In this document: piece by piece, positions 56,591 through 64,000 of the stretch | Layout: each line of letters starts with the position of its first letter | Numbering within the stretch: the stretch's first letter is position 1 | NCBI RefSeq assembly: GCF_900100755.1 | Contig: NZ_FNCI01000001.1 | Span: 186,001 to 250,000 of the forward strand | Direction of reading: 5' to 3' | Length of the DNA: 64,000 nt | DNA from: Onishia taeanensis | GTDB taxonomy: Bacteria > Pseudomonadota > Gammaproteobacteria > Pseudomonadales > Halomonadaceae | Translations under genes and position numbers: made by a program | The notes under the pieces: model-generated | What the model saw: only the letters and a program-made list of their open reading frames with translations | Database searches by the model: none | Told to the model about the DNA's origin: nothing

Positions 56591-58666
56591 ATGATTGACA
56601 CTGGAATGACCGTCTCGCGCTGGGAACATTGGCGCGAGATCAATCGCCAGCTATGGCGCCTTGGGCTGATCGGGGTGGCAACCTTGACCCTGATGCGTGG
56701 CCTGCTGCTATGGATGAATGTCCCGACGCCCCTTACCGCTCCTACCTCAGACCTGCTGCAGGCGTTCTGGATGGGCCTGCGCTTCGACGCCAAGATCATG
56801 GCGGTGTTGCTCGGCCCCTGGCTGCTGATCGCGACCCTGCTGTTGGCGCTGCCGCGTCCCTTCATCGCCCTATGGCGGCGGCTGTGGTTGCCCTGGGCAC
56901 TGGTGTGCATGGTGCTGGTCAACTTGTTGTCGCTGGTCAATCACTTCTTCTTCAGCTTCTATCAGGGGCCGATCAATTCACTGATCTTTGGCCTGTTCGA
57001 GGACGACACTCGGGCGGTGATCGATACGGTGTGGAGCGATTACCCCCTGCTGGCATTGCTGGTGGCGCTGGCTGGCATGACCGGCGCCCAGCTGGCCTGG
57101 ATGCGCCGTGGCGGTCGTCGCGCCTCGCATCGCCTCGGCTGGCCGCGAGCGAGTGCGCTGGTCGCCGTGAGCCTGATCGCCCTCATCGGGCTGGGGCGCG
57201 GAAGTCTCGGCACCTTCCCGCTGCGTGAAATGAACATGGCCGTTTCGGCCAATGCCTTCGTCAATGATCTGGTGCCAAGCGGCCCGCAGGCGCTTTACTT
57301 GGCATGGCAGGAACGCGAACTCAATAATATCGGTGACAACCCTCAGTCAGGGCTCGAGCACTACGGCTTCTCATCTCCGGTCGAGGCGGCTCGGGCGCTG
57401 GGCTGGACGGAGGTCGACGATGCCGAGGATGTGCTTGAGCGCATGACGCTGACCACGCCTCGCCGTTCGGCGGCCGAAGAGGCTCCGCCCCATGTGGTCG
57501 TCAGCCTGATGGAAAGCTGGGGACGCCGACCGTTGGATTTCGATGATCCCAATAACAACGACCTGCTGGGCCGTTTGCGGCCCTGGCTCGAGGGTAAAGC
57601 AGACTATTTCCCCCACGCCCTGTCGTCCGAGAATGGCACCCATCCGAGCCTCGAAGGGTTGCTGTTGGATACGCCGATCAGCCCGCTGACCCAGAGTCGC
57701 TATGGCTATCGGCGCTTCTCGACCTCGGCGGCCTTACCCTACCAGCGAGCCGGTTACCGCACGGTGTTTCTGACTGCGGGTTCGGTGCAGTGGCGGGACC
57801 TCGACGATGCGCTCAAGCGTCAGGGCTTCGATGAGGTGCTCGGTTCCAGTGCGATTCGCGAGCGCTTCCCCGAGGCGACCGGAGGTACCTGGGGGCTGGA
57901 CGACGAGTGGATGTTCCGCACCGGCGCCGAGCTCTTGCGCGAGGCAGACGCCAGGGGCGAGAAGGTGATGCTGGTGATGCTCTCGATCACCAATCACCCT
58001 CCCTATCATGTGCCCGATCACTATGCGCCGGCGCCGCTGGATGTCTCGGCGCTGGGGGATGCGTTGGCGGTATCGCCCGAATTTGGCACTTCAATTCTCG
58101 AAACCTACCAATACGCCAACGATGCCATGGGCGGCTTTCTGAATCGTCTCGAATCACAGGGATTGCTGGACCACACGCTATTCGCTGCCACCGGCGATCA
58201 CAATTCGCGCTCGATCATCCAGTACCCGGATGCCCATGATCTGTTTGATCAGTTCGGGGTGCCGATTCTGATGTGGCTGCCGCCGCGCTATCGCGAGGGT
58301 GGCACCGCTCAGCGCGATGACTGGACCAGTCATCGGGATATCTTTCCCACCCTGTGGGCGCATTCGCTCTCCCAGGCCGAGATTCCCTGGGAAGGGCGTG
58401 ATCTCTTCGCCGCGGCCGAGTCGCCAATGGCGTTGTCGTTCAATCGCCAGGACGGCGGCGCGGGCATGATGGTGAGCGAGCAGGGCGCCGCGACCAACCT
58501 GGCACAGCCGACCTTTTACGCCTGGCAGGATGGGCGCGAGCTTGCCGCCACCGAGACACCTGCCGATGCCCTGCGTGAGCAAGCGCGTCAGGCCCGGGCG
58601 GTGCTGGCGCTGAAAGATTGGCGAATTCGCCGTCAGGCCTTGGGCGAGGCCGGCCCCGCAGACTGA
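56591..58666 (+). CDS. LTA-synthase-family membrane sulfatase/phosphotransferase
   Basis: The 691 residues have about five N-terminal membrane helices (to about residue 210) and a periplasmic alkaline-phosphatase-superfamily domain. Metal and nucleophile motifs: MESWGR, SSENGTHPS with nucleophile Thr350, and TGDHNSR. In Gram-negatives, related proteins (OpgB, EptA-like, CptA) transfer phosphoglycerol or phosphoethanolamine to periplasmic glucans or lipid A; which applies here cannot be told. It stands alone between hmp and cmoB. Confidence 0.85.
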   Translation: MIDTGMTVSRWEHWREINRQLWRLGLIGVATLTLMRGLLLWMNVPTPLTAPTSDLLQAFWMGLRFDAKIMAVLLGPWLLIATLLLALPRPFIALWRRLWLPWALVCMVLVNLLSLVNHFFFSFYQGPINSLIFGLFEDDTRAVIDTVWSDYPLLALLVALAGMTGAQLAWMRRGGRRASHRLGWPRASALVAVSLIALIGLGRGSLGTFPLREMNMAVSANAFVNDLVPSGPQALYLAWQERELNNIGDNPQSGLEHYGFSSPVEAARALGWTEVDDAEDVLERMTLTTPRRSAAEEAPPHVVVSLMESWGRRPLDFDDPNNNDLLGRLRPWLEGKADYFPHALSSENGTHPSLEGLLLDTPISPLTQSRYGYRRFSTSAALPYQRAGYRTVFLTAGSVQWRDLDDALKRQGFDEVLGSSAIRERFPEATGGTWGLDDEWMFRTGAELLREADARGEKVMLVMLSITNHPPYHVPDHYAPAPLDVSALGDALAVSPEFGTSILETYQYANDAMGGFLNRLESQGLLDHTLFAATGDHNSRSIIQYPDAHDLFDQFGVPILMWLPPRYREGGTAQRDDWTSHRDIFPTLWAHSLSQAEIPWEGRDLFAAAESPMALSFNRQDGGAGMMVSEQGAATNLAQPTFYAWQDGRELAATETPADALREQARQARAVLALKDWRIRRQALGEAGPAD

Positions 58667-58678
58667 ATAGCTTGGGCA

Positions 58679-58707
58679 CCCGGCCCCTGTGCGTCGACGG
58701 GGCCGGG
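58679..58707. terminator. Hairpin between the LTA-synthase-like gene and cmoB
   Basis: CCCGGCCCC / GGGGCCGGG 9-bp stem with an 11-nt loop between convergent genes. No T-run. Confidence 0.5.
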
Positions 58708-58754
58708 GTAAGCACTATGCGTGTTGGGCGGAGGCTTGACGATAGCGCGGCGTA

Positions 58755-59747
58755 TCAGGCCGGCTTGGTGGCGATCAGCACGGCGCGTCTTGGGGCCGGA
58801 TAGCCCTCGATGGTGCGGCGCCGATCCTCAGGGTCGAGGAAGTCGGCCAGCGATTGGAAGGTCATCCACTCGGTCGAGCGCTGCTCGTCGAGGCTGGTCA
58901 TGGATTCGTCGACCACCCGCACGTCCCGAAAGCCGCAGCGTTCCAGCCAGTGGCTCAAGGCGGCGGAAGAGGGCAGAAAGTAGACGTTGGGCATCGCCGC
59001 GTAGCGCTCGCCGGGCATGAACACGGTCGTGGCATCGCCCTCCACCACCAGGGTCTCCAGCACCAGCTCGCCGCCGGGTCGCAGGGCATCCTTCAACTGC
59101 TGAAGATGCTCGAGAGGCGAGGGGCGGTGATAGAACACCCCCATCGAAAACACGGTATCGAAGGCCTCGATCCGCTCGGGCACGTCCTCGATGCCCACCG
59201 GCAGGAAGTGGGTGCGGCCGCCATCGGCGTCGCCGACAAAGTGACGCACCGCCTGGAACTGGTAGAAGAAGCGCGGCGAGGGATCGATCACCAACACGAA
59301 GGCGGCGCCGGCCCCGGCCATCCGCCAGGCGTGGTAACCACTGCCGCCGCCCACATCGAGTACCCGGCGACCGGCCAGCGGCGAGAGGTGCGGCGCGACT
59401 CTCTGCCACTTCCAGTCCGAGCGCCATTCGGTATCGATATGGATGCCGCCTAGCGCATAGGGGCCCTTGCGCCAGGGCGCGAGTTTCTTCAGCAGGTTAT
59501 GGCATTGGCGTTGTTGAGGCTCGGTCAGCGCCACCTCAACGCTGACCGTGTCGCGGTCCAGGTCTGCCCGGCGTTCATCGGGCAGCGTGGGCAGTTTGGC
59601 CACTGCCTTTTCCCAGGCGGGCAGGTCGCCGTGGCGCTTGCGGTCAAGGCCACGGGCCAGCTGTTCGGGGAGGCGGGCCAGCCAGGGCTCCAGGCCTTGG
59701 TCAATGAAAGCGTGATAGAGGCGGCGATGGGAATCCGGTGACAACAC
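58755..59747 (-). CDS. cmoB: tRNA U34 carboxymethyltransferase
   Basis: Transfers a carboxymethyl group from carboxy-SAM to ho5U34, giving cmo5U in tRNA. The 330 residues (E. coli 323) contain GGIHIDTEWRSDWKWQRVAP, SAM motif VLDVGGGSGYHAWRMAGAGA, FSMGVFYHRPSPLEHL and SLADFLDPEDRRRTIEGYPA. Start GTG 59747 follows directly on the cmoA stop (TGA-GTG), so the pair is translationally coupled. Confidence 0.96.
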   Translation of the reverse strand: MLSPDSHRRLYHAFIDQGLEPWLARLPEQLARGLDRKRHGDLPAWEKAVAKLPTLPDERRADLDRDTVSVEVALTEPQQRQCHNLLKKLAPWRKGPYALGGIHIDTEWRSDWKWQRVAPHLSPLAGRRVLDVGGGSGYHAWRMAGAGAAFVLVIDPSPRFFYQFQAVRHFVGDADGGRTHFLPVGIEDVPERIEAFDTVFSMGVFYHRPSPLEHLQQLKDALRPGGELVLETLVVEGDATTVFMPGERYAAMPNVYFLPSSAALSHWLERCGFRDVRVVDESMTSLDEQRSTEWMTFQSLADFLDPEDRRRTIEGYPAPRRAVLIATKPA

Positions 59748-60491
59748 TCAGGCGTCCTTGAAAGCGATGATCGAGGCGAAGTTCAGGTACTGGAACCAGG
59801 TGTGGCTGCGCTGGAAGCCGGCGCGGGCCAGGCGCTGGTGGTGGGCGGCGAGGGTATCCGGCACCAGCACGTTTTCAAGCGCGGTACGTTTCTGGCTGAT
59901 TTCCATGTCGCTGTAGCCGTTGGCGCGTTTGAAGTCGTGGTAGCGTTCCACCAGCCAGGCGTTTTCCTGCTCGTCATCGGCGACGATCTTTTCGGAGAGT
60001 ACCAGCACACCGCCGGGCTCCAAGGCATCGAAAAGCGCCTTGATCACCGCTTCACGGTCGGCGGGTGGCAGAAACTGCAGGGTGAAGTTGAGCACTATCA
60101 TGCCCGAGGGTCGGTAGTCCAGGGTGCGGATGTCGCCCTCGACGACCTCGATGGCATGCTCGGGGCACTCGGTGGCGAAGGTCTCGCCGGCGCGGCTGAC
60201 CATCGCCGGCGACAGGTCGACGCCGGTCAGGCGGAAGGCGTCCGCCGGCAGGCGCCCGGCCAGCGCCAGGCCTACCGCGCCCAGCGAGCAGCCCAGGTCA
60301 TAGACATGGGCGCCATGGCGCAGATGGCGCTCGGCGATCACCCCGAGCATGCCAAGTATCTGGCCATAGCCCGGCACTGAGCGACGGATCATGTCGGGGA
60401 AGCAGGCCACCACCTGTTCGTCGAAGGAGAAGCGGGCCACCCGGTCCAGGGGTGTCGAAAAGATCGCGTCACGGTAAGATGCGTCACTCAT
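59748..60491 (-). CDS. cmoA: Carboxy-SAM synthase
   Basis: Makes carboxy-S-adenosylmethionine from SAM and prephenate, the donor used by CmoB. The 247 residues equal the E. coli length, with [23 protein letters not shown] motif [15 protein letters not shown], and [12 protein letters not shown]. It starts the cmoA-cmoB unit, divergent from pgi. Confidence 0.96.
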   Translation of the reverse strand: MSDASYRDAIFSTPLDRVARFSFDEQVVACFPDMIRRSVPGYGQILGMLGVIAERHLRHGAHVYDLGCSLGAVGLALAGRLPADAFRLTGVDLSPAMVSRAGETFATECPEHAIEVVEGDIRTLDYRPSGMIVLNFTLQFLPPADREAVIKALFDALEPGGVLVLSEKIVADDEQENAWLVERYHDFKRANGYSDMEISQKRTALENVLVPDTLAAHHQRLARAGFQRSHTWFQYLNFASIIAFKDA

Positions 60492-60576
60492 GGCGTCATG
60501 TCAGGGTCATAGCGGAATTTCCGGCATTCTACGCCCCGCGCCGCCCGGCTGCACCCGCTGCACCGGGAGGTTGCTG

Positions 60577-60602
60577 TGTTCGTCAACGGTGTTCGTCAAG
60601 GC
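60577..60602 (+). repeat. 13-bp direct tandem repeat, 2 copies, upstream of pgi
   Basis: TGTTCGTCAACGG and TGTTCGTCAAGGC, with a third degenerate CTCGTCAAGG just after. It lies in the pgi leader, immediately before the ribosome binding site. Confidence 0.7.
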
Positions 60603-60629
60603 GCCGCGCTCGTCAAGGAGAGAGAGTTC

Positions 60630-62387
60630 ATGAGCCACCCGACCCCGATCGATCAGCGGCCCGCCTGGAAGGCACTGGCGGAGCATGCGCGGCAGATGCG
60701 CCAGGTGCATCTGAAGACCCTGTTTCAAGAGGCCGCGACGACGGGTGAGCCCCGCTATCCGCGCTTCTGCCGTCGGGCCACGGGCCTGACGCTCGACCTT
60801 TCCAAGCAGCGCTTCAGCAACGCGACCTTCGAGGGGCTGATGGCGCTGGCCCGCGAGGCGGATCTGCCGGCAGCCATCACGCGGCTACTGGCCGGCGAAA
60901 AGGTCAACCATTCTGAAGATCGCCCGGCGCTGCACACCGCTTTGCGCCTGCCGGCGGACGCCCATCTGGAGGTCGATGGCCAGGATCTGGTGCCCGCCGT
61001 GCACGAAACGCTCGACCGCATGGAGGCGATCGTCAACAAGTTCCACGCCGGCCAGTGGCGTGGCGCCACCGGCAAGGCGGTCAGCGATGTCGTCAATTTG
61101 GGGGTCGGCGGGTCGGACCTGGGTCCTCTCATGGTCACCCATGCGCTGGCCGACTATCGGCCCCGCGACGTGCACGAGGTCAAGGTGCATTTCGCCTCGA
61201 CCATGGATGGCTCACAGCTTGCCGATTACCTGACGCGGCTGAATCCCGAGACCACCCTGTTCGTGCTGTCATCGAAGTCCTTCACTACCATCGATACCCT
61301 GTCGAATGCCCGCACGGCGCGGGATTGGCTGCTGACCCGGCTGGTCCATGACGATCACGAGGAGCCCAGTGCCATCGACCGAGCCCTGGTAATGCGGCAG
61401 CACTTTATCGGCGTTTCGGCGAGCCCCGAGAAAATGGCCGAGTGGGGCATTGCGCCGGCCAATCAGCTCGAGTTCTGGGAGTGGGTCGGCGGGCGTTATT
61501 CGCTGTGGGGCGCCATCGGGCTGCCCATTGCGCTGGTGGTTGGCATGGCAAACTTCCGCGCCCTGCTGGGCGGCGCCCACGCCATGGATTGCCACTTTCA
61601 GGAGGCGCCACTCGAAGACAACCTGCCGGTGCTGCTGGGCCTCGCCGGCATCTGGAACGTCAACTTTCTGGATATCCGCGCGCACTCGATCCTGCCCTAC
61701 GACGGTCGGCTCGAGTATTTCGCGAGCTATCTCGAACAGCTCGAGATGGAGTCCAACGGCAAGTCGGTGACCAACGAAGGCCAGGTGACCGCTTACTCCA
61801 CCTGCCCGGTACTCTGGGGCCAGCTCGGGCCCAATGCCCAGCATGCCTTCTATCAGCTACTTCACCAGGGCACCCAGGCCGTCGAGTGCGATTTCATCGC
61901 GCCGCTACGTCGCTATGACCGCGTCGAGGACGCCGAGACCCGCGCGCACCTCAAGGCCCAGCACCGCCTGACGCTTGCCAACTGTTTCGCCCAGTCGCGG
62001 CTGTTGATGCTGGGCGATGATGCCATCGAGGATGATGCCCCCCGACCTAGCCACAAGCGCTATCGCGGTAATCAGCCTTCCAGCACCGTGCTGCTCGACC
62101 GCCTGACGCCTCATACACTGGGTGCGCTGATTGCTCTGTATGAGCACAAGGTGTTCGTGCAGGCCACCGTCTGGGACATCAACCCCTTCGACCAGTGGGG
62201 CGTGGAGCTTGGCAAGCAGATCGCCGGCGAGACCGAGCGTATCCTGGGCTCCCGCGAAGGCCTGGAGACCATGGACGATTCCAGCCAGGGGCTGATTCAA
62301 GCACTGTGGGCCGCCGAGGACCAGGCGAGCAGCGAAGCCAAGTCAGCAACCTCAACGGCAGGCACGACTCGGCGCGAGGTGTCTTGA
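60630..62387 (+). CDS. pgi: Glucose-6-phosphate isomerase
   Basis: Interconverts glucose 6-phosphate and fructose 6-phosphate. The 585 residues (E. coli 549) include the signatures GVGGSDLGP, VLSSKSFTTIDTLSNA, EWVGGRYSLWGAIGLP, the catalytic Glu region and LLHQGTQAVECDFI, and QWGVELGK. It ends with about 30 extra residues rich in Ser/Ala/Thr beyond the usual fold. GGAGAGAGAG precedes ATG 60630; an upstream in-frame GTG (60576) lies in the repeat and is unlikely. yqiA follows 28 bp later. Confidence 0.96.
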   Translation: MSHPTPIDQRPAWKALAEHARQMRQVHLKTLFQEAATTGEPRYPRFCRRATGLTLDLSKQRFSNATFEGLMALAREADLPAAITRLLAGEKVNHSEDRPALHTALRLPADAHLEVDGQDLVPAVHETLDRMEAIVNKFHAGQWRGATGKAVSDVVNLGVGGSDLGPLMVTHALADYRPRDVHEVKVHFASTMDGSQLADYLTRLNPETTLFVLSSKSFTTIDTLSNARTARDWLLTRLVHDDHEEPSAIDRALVMRQHFIGVSASPEKMAEWGIAPANQLEFWEWVGGRYSLWGAIGLPIALVVGMANFRALLGGAHAMDCHFQEAPLEDNLPVLLGLAGIWNVNFLDIRAHSILPYDGRLEYFASYLEQLEMESNGKSVTNEGQVTAYSTCPVLWGQLGPNAQHAFYQLLHQGTQAVECDFIAPLRRYDRVEDAETRAHLKAQHRLTLANCFAQSRLLMLGDDAIEDDAPRPSHKRYRGNQPSSTVLLDRLTPHTLGALIALYEHKVFVQATVWDINPFDQWGVELGKQIAGETERILGSREGLETMDDSSQGLIQALWAAEDQASSEAKSATSTAGTTRREVS

Positions 62388-62415
62388 TGCTGGATGTGTA
62401 TACAGGATCTGCGTT

Positions 62416-63066
62416 ATGCTGAGCCTCGTCATCGACCGAGAGGCGGCCCCGGCCAGTGGCTTGCTTTACCTGCATGGCTTCAACAGTGGCGTCAGTTCAC
62501 CCAAGTCGCGGTTGATGCGTGCGGCCTGCGAGGCCGTGGAGGGCGCGCCGCTGCCCTGTGAGGCGCCGCAGCTCTCGCACCGCCCCGACGAAGCCCTGGC
62601 TACCGCCATGGCGTCACTCGACGTCTTGGGCCCACGGCCATTACTGGTGGGCAGCTCCATGGGTGGGTTCCTGGTCAGTTGCCTTGCCGAGCGGCTGGGG
62701 CTGCCGGCGGTGGTCATCAACCCGGCGGTGCGCCCGGCGCGGTTGATGCAGAGCTGGATCGGCATGGACTTCGTCAACGACGACACCGGCGAGCGCTTCG
62801 TCATCGACCGTCGTCACCATGAGGCGCTCGAGGCCCTGACGCCGCTCCGGCTGACCCCTGCGCATTATCTGCTGCTGCTGGGCACTGCCGACGAGACGCT
62901 GGACTGCCGGGATGCCTTCGCGGCCTACGCGGGGTGCACAACGATACTGCATCCCGGCGGCGATCACGGCTTCAGTGCCCTGGCCGACTACCTGCCGGCG
63001 GTGCTGGCCCATGGCGGTCGCCGCCTGCTACCGGGCCGGGTGACCACGATCTTTCATCACGCGTGA
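62416..63066 (+). CDS. yqiA: YqiA-family alpha/beta-hydrolase (esterase)
   Basis: The 216 residues have an alpha/beta-hydrolase fold with the oxyanion HGFNSG, nucleophile elbow GSSMGG, catalytic acid region LLLGTADETLD and His in GGDHGFS. E. coli YqiA (193) shows esterase activity on short acyl esters; the natural substrate is unknown. It precedes parE by 55 bp, the conserved yqiA-parE order. The ribosome binding site before ATG 62416 is weak. Confidence 0.9.
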   Translation: MLSLVIDREAAPASGLLYLHGFNSGVSSPKSRLMRAACEAVEGAPLPCEAPQLSHRPDEALATAMASLDVLGPRPLLVGSSMGGFLVSCLAERLGLPAVVINPAVRPARLMQSWIGMDFVNDDTGERFVIDRRHHEALEALTPLRLTPAHYLLLLGTADETLDCRDAFAAYAGCTTILHPGGDHGFSALADYLPAVLAHGGRRLLPGRVTTIFHHA

Positions 63067-63121
63067 CGAAGTCTGGCGGTGTGCCGTCCGCCTCGTTCAC
63101 TGCCAAACACCTGGACAACGC

Positions 63122-64000
63122 ATGACGCAATACAGTGCTAGTTCCATCGAGGTTCTTTCCGGTCTCGAACCGGTGCGAAAGCGCCCGGGGATGTACACGG
63201 ATACCTCGCGACCCAATCATCTAGCTCAGGAAGTCATCGATAACAGCGTCGACGAAGCCCTGGCCGAGCATGCCCGCCATATTCAGCTGCGCCTGTTGCC
63301 CGATGGTGGCATCGAGGTCTCCGACGATGGCCGCGGCATGCCCATCGATATCCATCCCGAGCACGGTGTCTCGGGTATCGAGCTGATCCTTACCAAGCTG
63401 CATGCCGGCGGTAAGTTCTCCCAGTCCAGCTACCGTTTCTCCGGTGGTTTGCACGGCGTCGGCGTGTCGGTGGTCAACGCCCTATCGCGACGCCTCGAGG
63501 TCGAGGTCTGCCGTGATGGCAGCCGCCACGCCATCGCCTTTGAGCACGGCGAGAAAGTCTCGGACCTGGCCGTTATCGGCAGCTGCGCCAAGCGTGCCAC
63601 CGGCACCCTGGTGCGCTTCTGGCCTGACGAGAGCTATTTTGATAGCCCCAAGCTGGCCCTGCCGCGCCTCAAGCATCTGTTGCGTGCCAAGGCAGTGCTC
63701 TGCCCGGGGCTCAAGGTGACGCTTACCGAGACCGACGGTAGCCAGAGCGAGTGGCAGTACGAAGATGGCCTGCGTGACTATCTGGCCCAGGCCACCGATG
63801 GCTTCGAGGTATTGCCGGCCTCGCCGTTCGTTGGCCACTTCGCCGACGACGAGCAGGGCGTCGACTGGGCGCTGCAGTGGCTGCCGGAGGGCGGCGAGCC
63901 GCTGATGGAATCCTACGTCAACCTGATTCCCACGCCACTCGGCGGCACCCATGTCAATGGTCTGCGCTCGGGGCTGCTCGAGGCATTGCGAGAATTCTGC
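63122..64000 (+). CDS. parE: DNA topoisomerase IV subunit B, 3'-truncated by the window edge
   Basis: First 293 codons of ParE, the ATPase subunit that with ParC decatenates daughter chromosomes. Visible: SIEVLSGLEPVRKRPGMYTD, the ATP-site Glu/Asn in VIDNSVDEALA, SDDGRGMP, and the GHKL lid GGLHGVGVSVVNALS. MTQYSA at the start and the yqiA neighbour indicate ParE rather than GyrB. The frame is open to base 64000. Confidence 0.95.
   Translation, partial: MTQYSASSIEVLSGLEPVRKRPGMYTDTSRPNHLAQEVIDNSVDEALAEHARHIQLRLLPDGGIEVSDDGRGMPIDIHPEHGVSGIELILTKLHAGGKFSQSSYRFSGGLHGVGVSVVNALSRRLEVEVCRDGSRHAIAFEHGEKVSDLAVIGSCAKRATGTLVRFWPDESYFDSPKLALPRLKHLLRAKAVLCPGLKVTLTETDGSQSEWQYEDGLRDYLAQATDGFEVLPASPFVGHFADDEQGVDWALQWLPEGGEPLMESYVNLIPTPLGGTHVNGLRSGLLEALREFC

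Overview
The window reads as one continuous piece of a GC-rich gammaproteobacterial chromosome, most likely from the Halomonadaceae (Halomonas or a close relative). The evidence is the gammaproteobacterial core gene set (thiBPQ, yrfG-hslR-hslO-pckA, gshA, dsbB-rsd, rppH-ptsP, lgt-thyA-folA, cmoA/B/M, nudF-yqiB-cpdA, yqiA-parE), a Pseudomonas-like neighbourhood around rppH-ptsP, and very acidic exported proteins such as the porin, which suit a halophile. The genus is an inference. No phage, transposase, integrase, rRNA operon or CRISPR array was seen.

Layout. 1-9.1 kb: the end of a Lon protease, the thiamine importer thiBPQ, ilvD, a probable 35-residue gene on the minus strand, and a YdgJ-type oxidoreductase. 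9.1-14.5 kb: nudE diverging from yrfG-hslR, then hslO, pckA and an exported MsrB. 14.5-25 kb: a chemoreceptor, tex, gshA, dsbB, rsd, a malate:quinone oxidoreductase-type flavoprotein, and a HAD phosphatase diverging from rppH. 25-36.7 kb: ptsP, an NRDE protein, a membrane response regulator built on a decayed hybrid kinase, lgt, thyA-folA, a coiled-coil ProQ/FinO protein, a porin, and an exported protein with two repeated domains. 37-41.6 kb: two cyclic-di-GMP proteins flanking a small Cys-rich protein and tRNA-Arg(CCT); one of them is a LOV-PAS-GGDEF-EAL photoreceptor candidate. 41.7-50.2 kb: cmoM-rsmC, a SIMPL protein, greB, a TPR protein, a PhoD-like phosphatase and nudF-yqiB-cpdA. 50.4-64 kb: cysD, a four-helix-bundle gene, cysN, norR and hmp with a sigma-54 promoter, an LTA-synthase-family protein, cmoBA, pgi, yqiA, and the start of parE.

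How genes work together. cmoA, cmoB and cmoM together cover the late steps of the wobble uridine modification cmo5U/mcmo5U. cysDN makes APS from sulfate. NorR and Hmp form a nitric-oxide detoxification pair. nudE, rppH and nudF are three separate Nudix hydrolases. Two c-di-GMP enzymes with intact active sites, a chemoreceptor and an orphan receiver protein make up the signalling genes.

Most unusual points: (i) the four-helix-bundle gene inserted between cysD and cysN, preceded by a hairpin and five GGAAGAN heptamers and followed by a pyrimidine-rich arm, laid out like an rRNA intervening sequence but inside an mRNA; (ii) at least eleven unrelated short tandem repeats, mostly of 12-15 bp units, sitting next to or inside gene ends; (iii) the LOV photoreceptor; (iv) a hybrid kinase that has lost its histidine and ATPase domain but kept its receiver; (v) a perfect 14-bp-arm operator overlapping the norR ribosome binding site.
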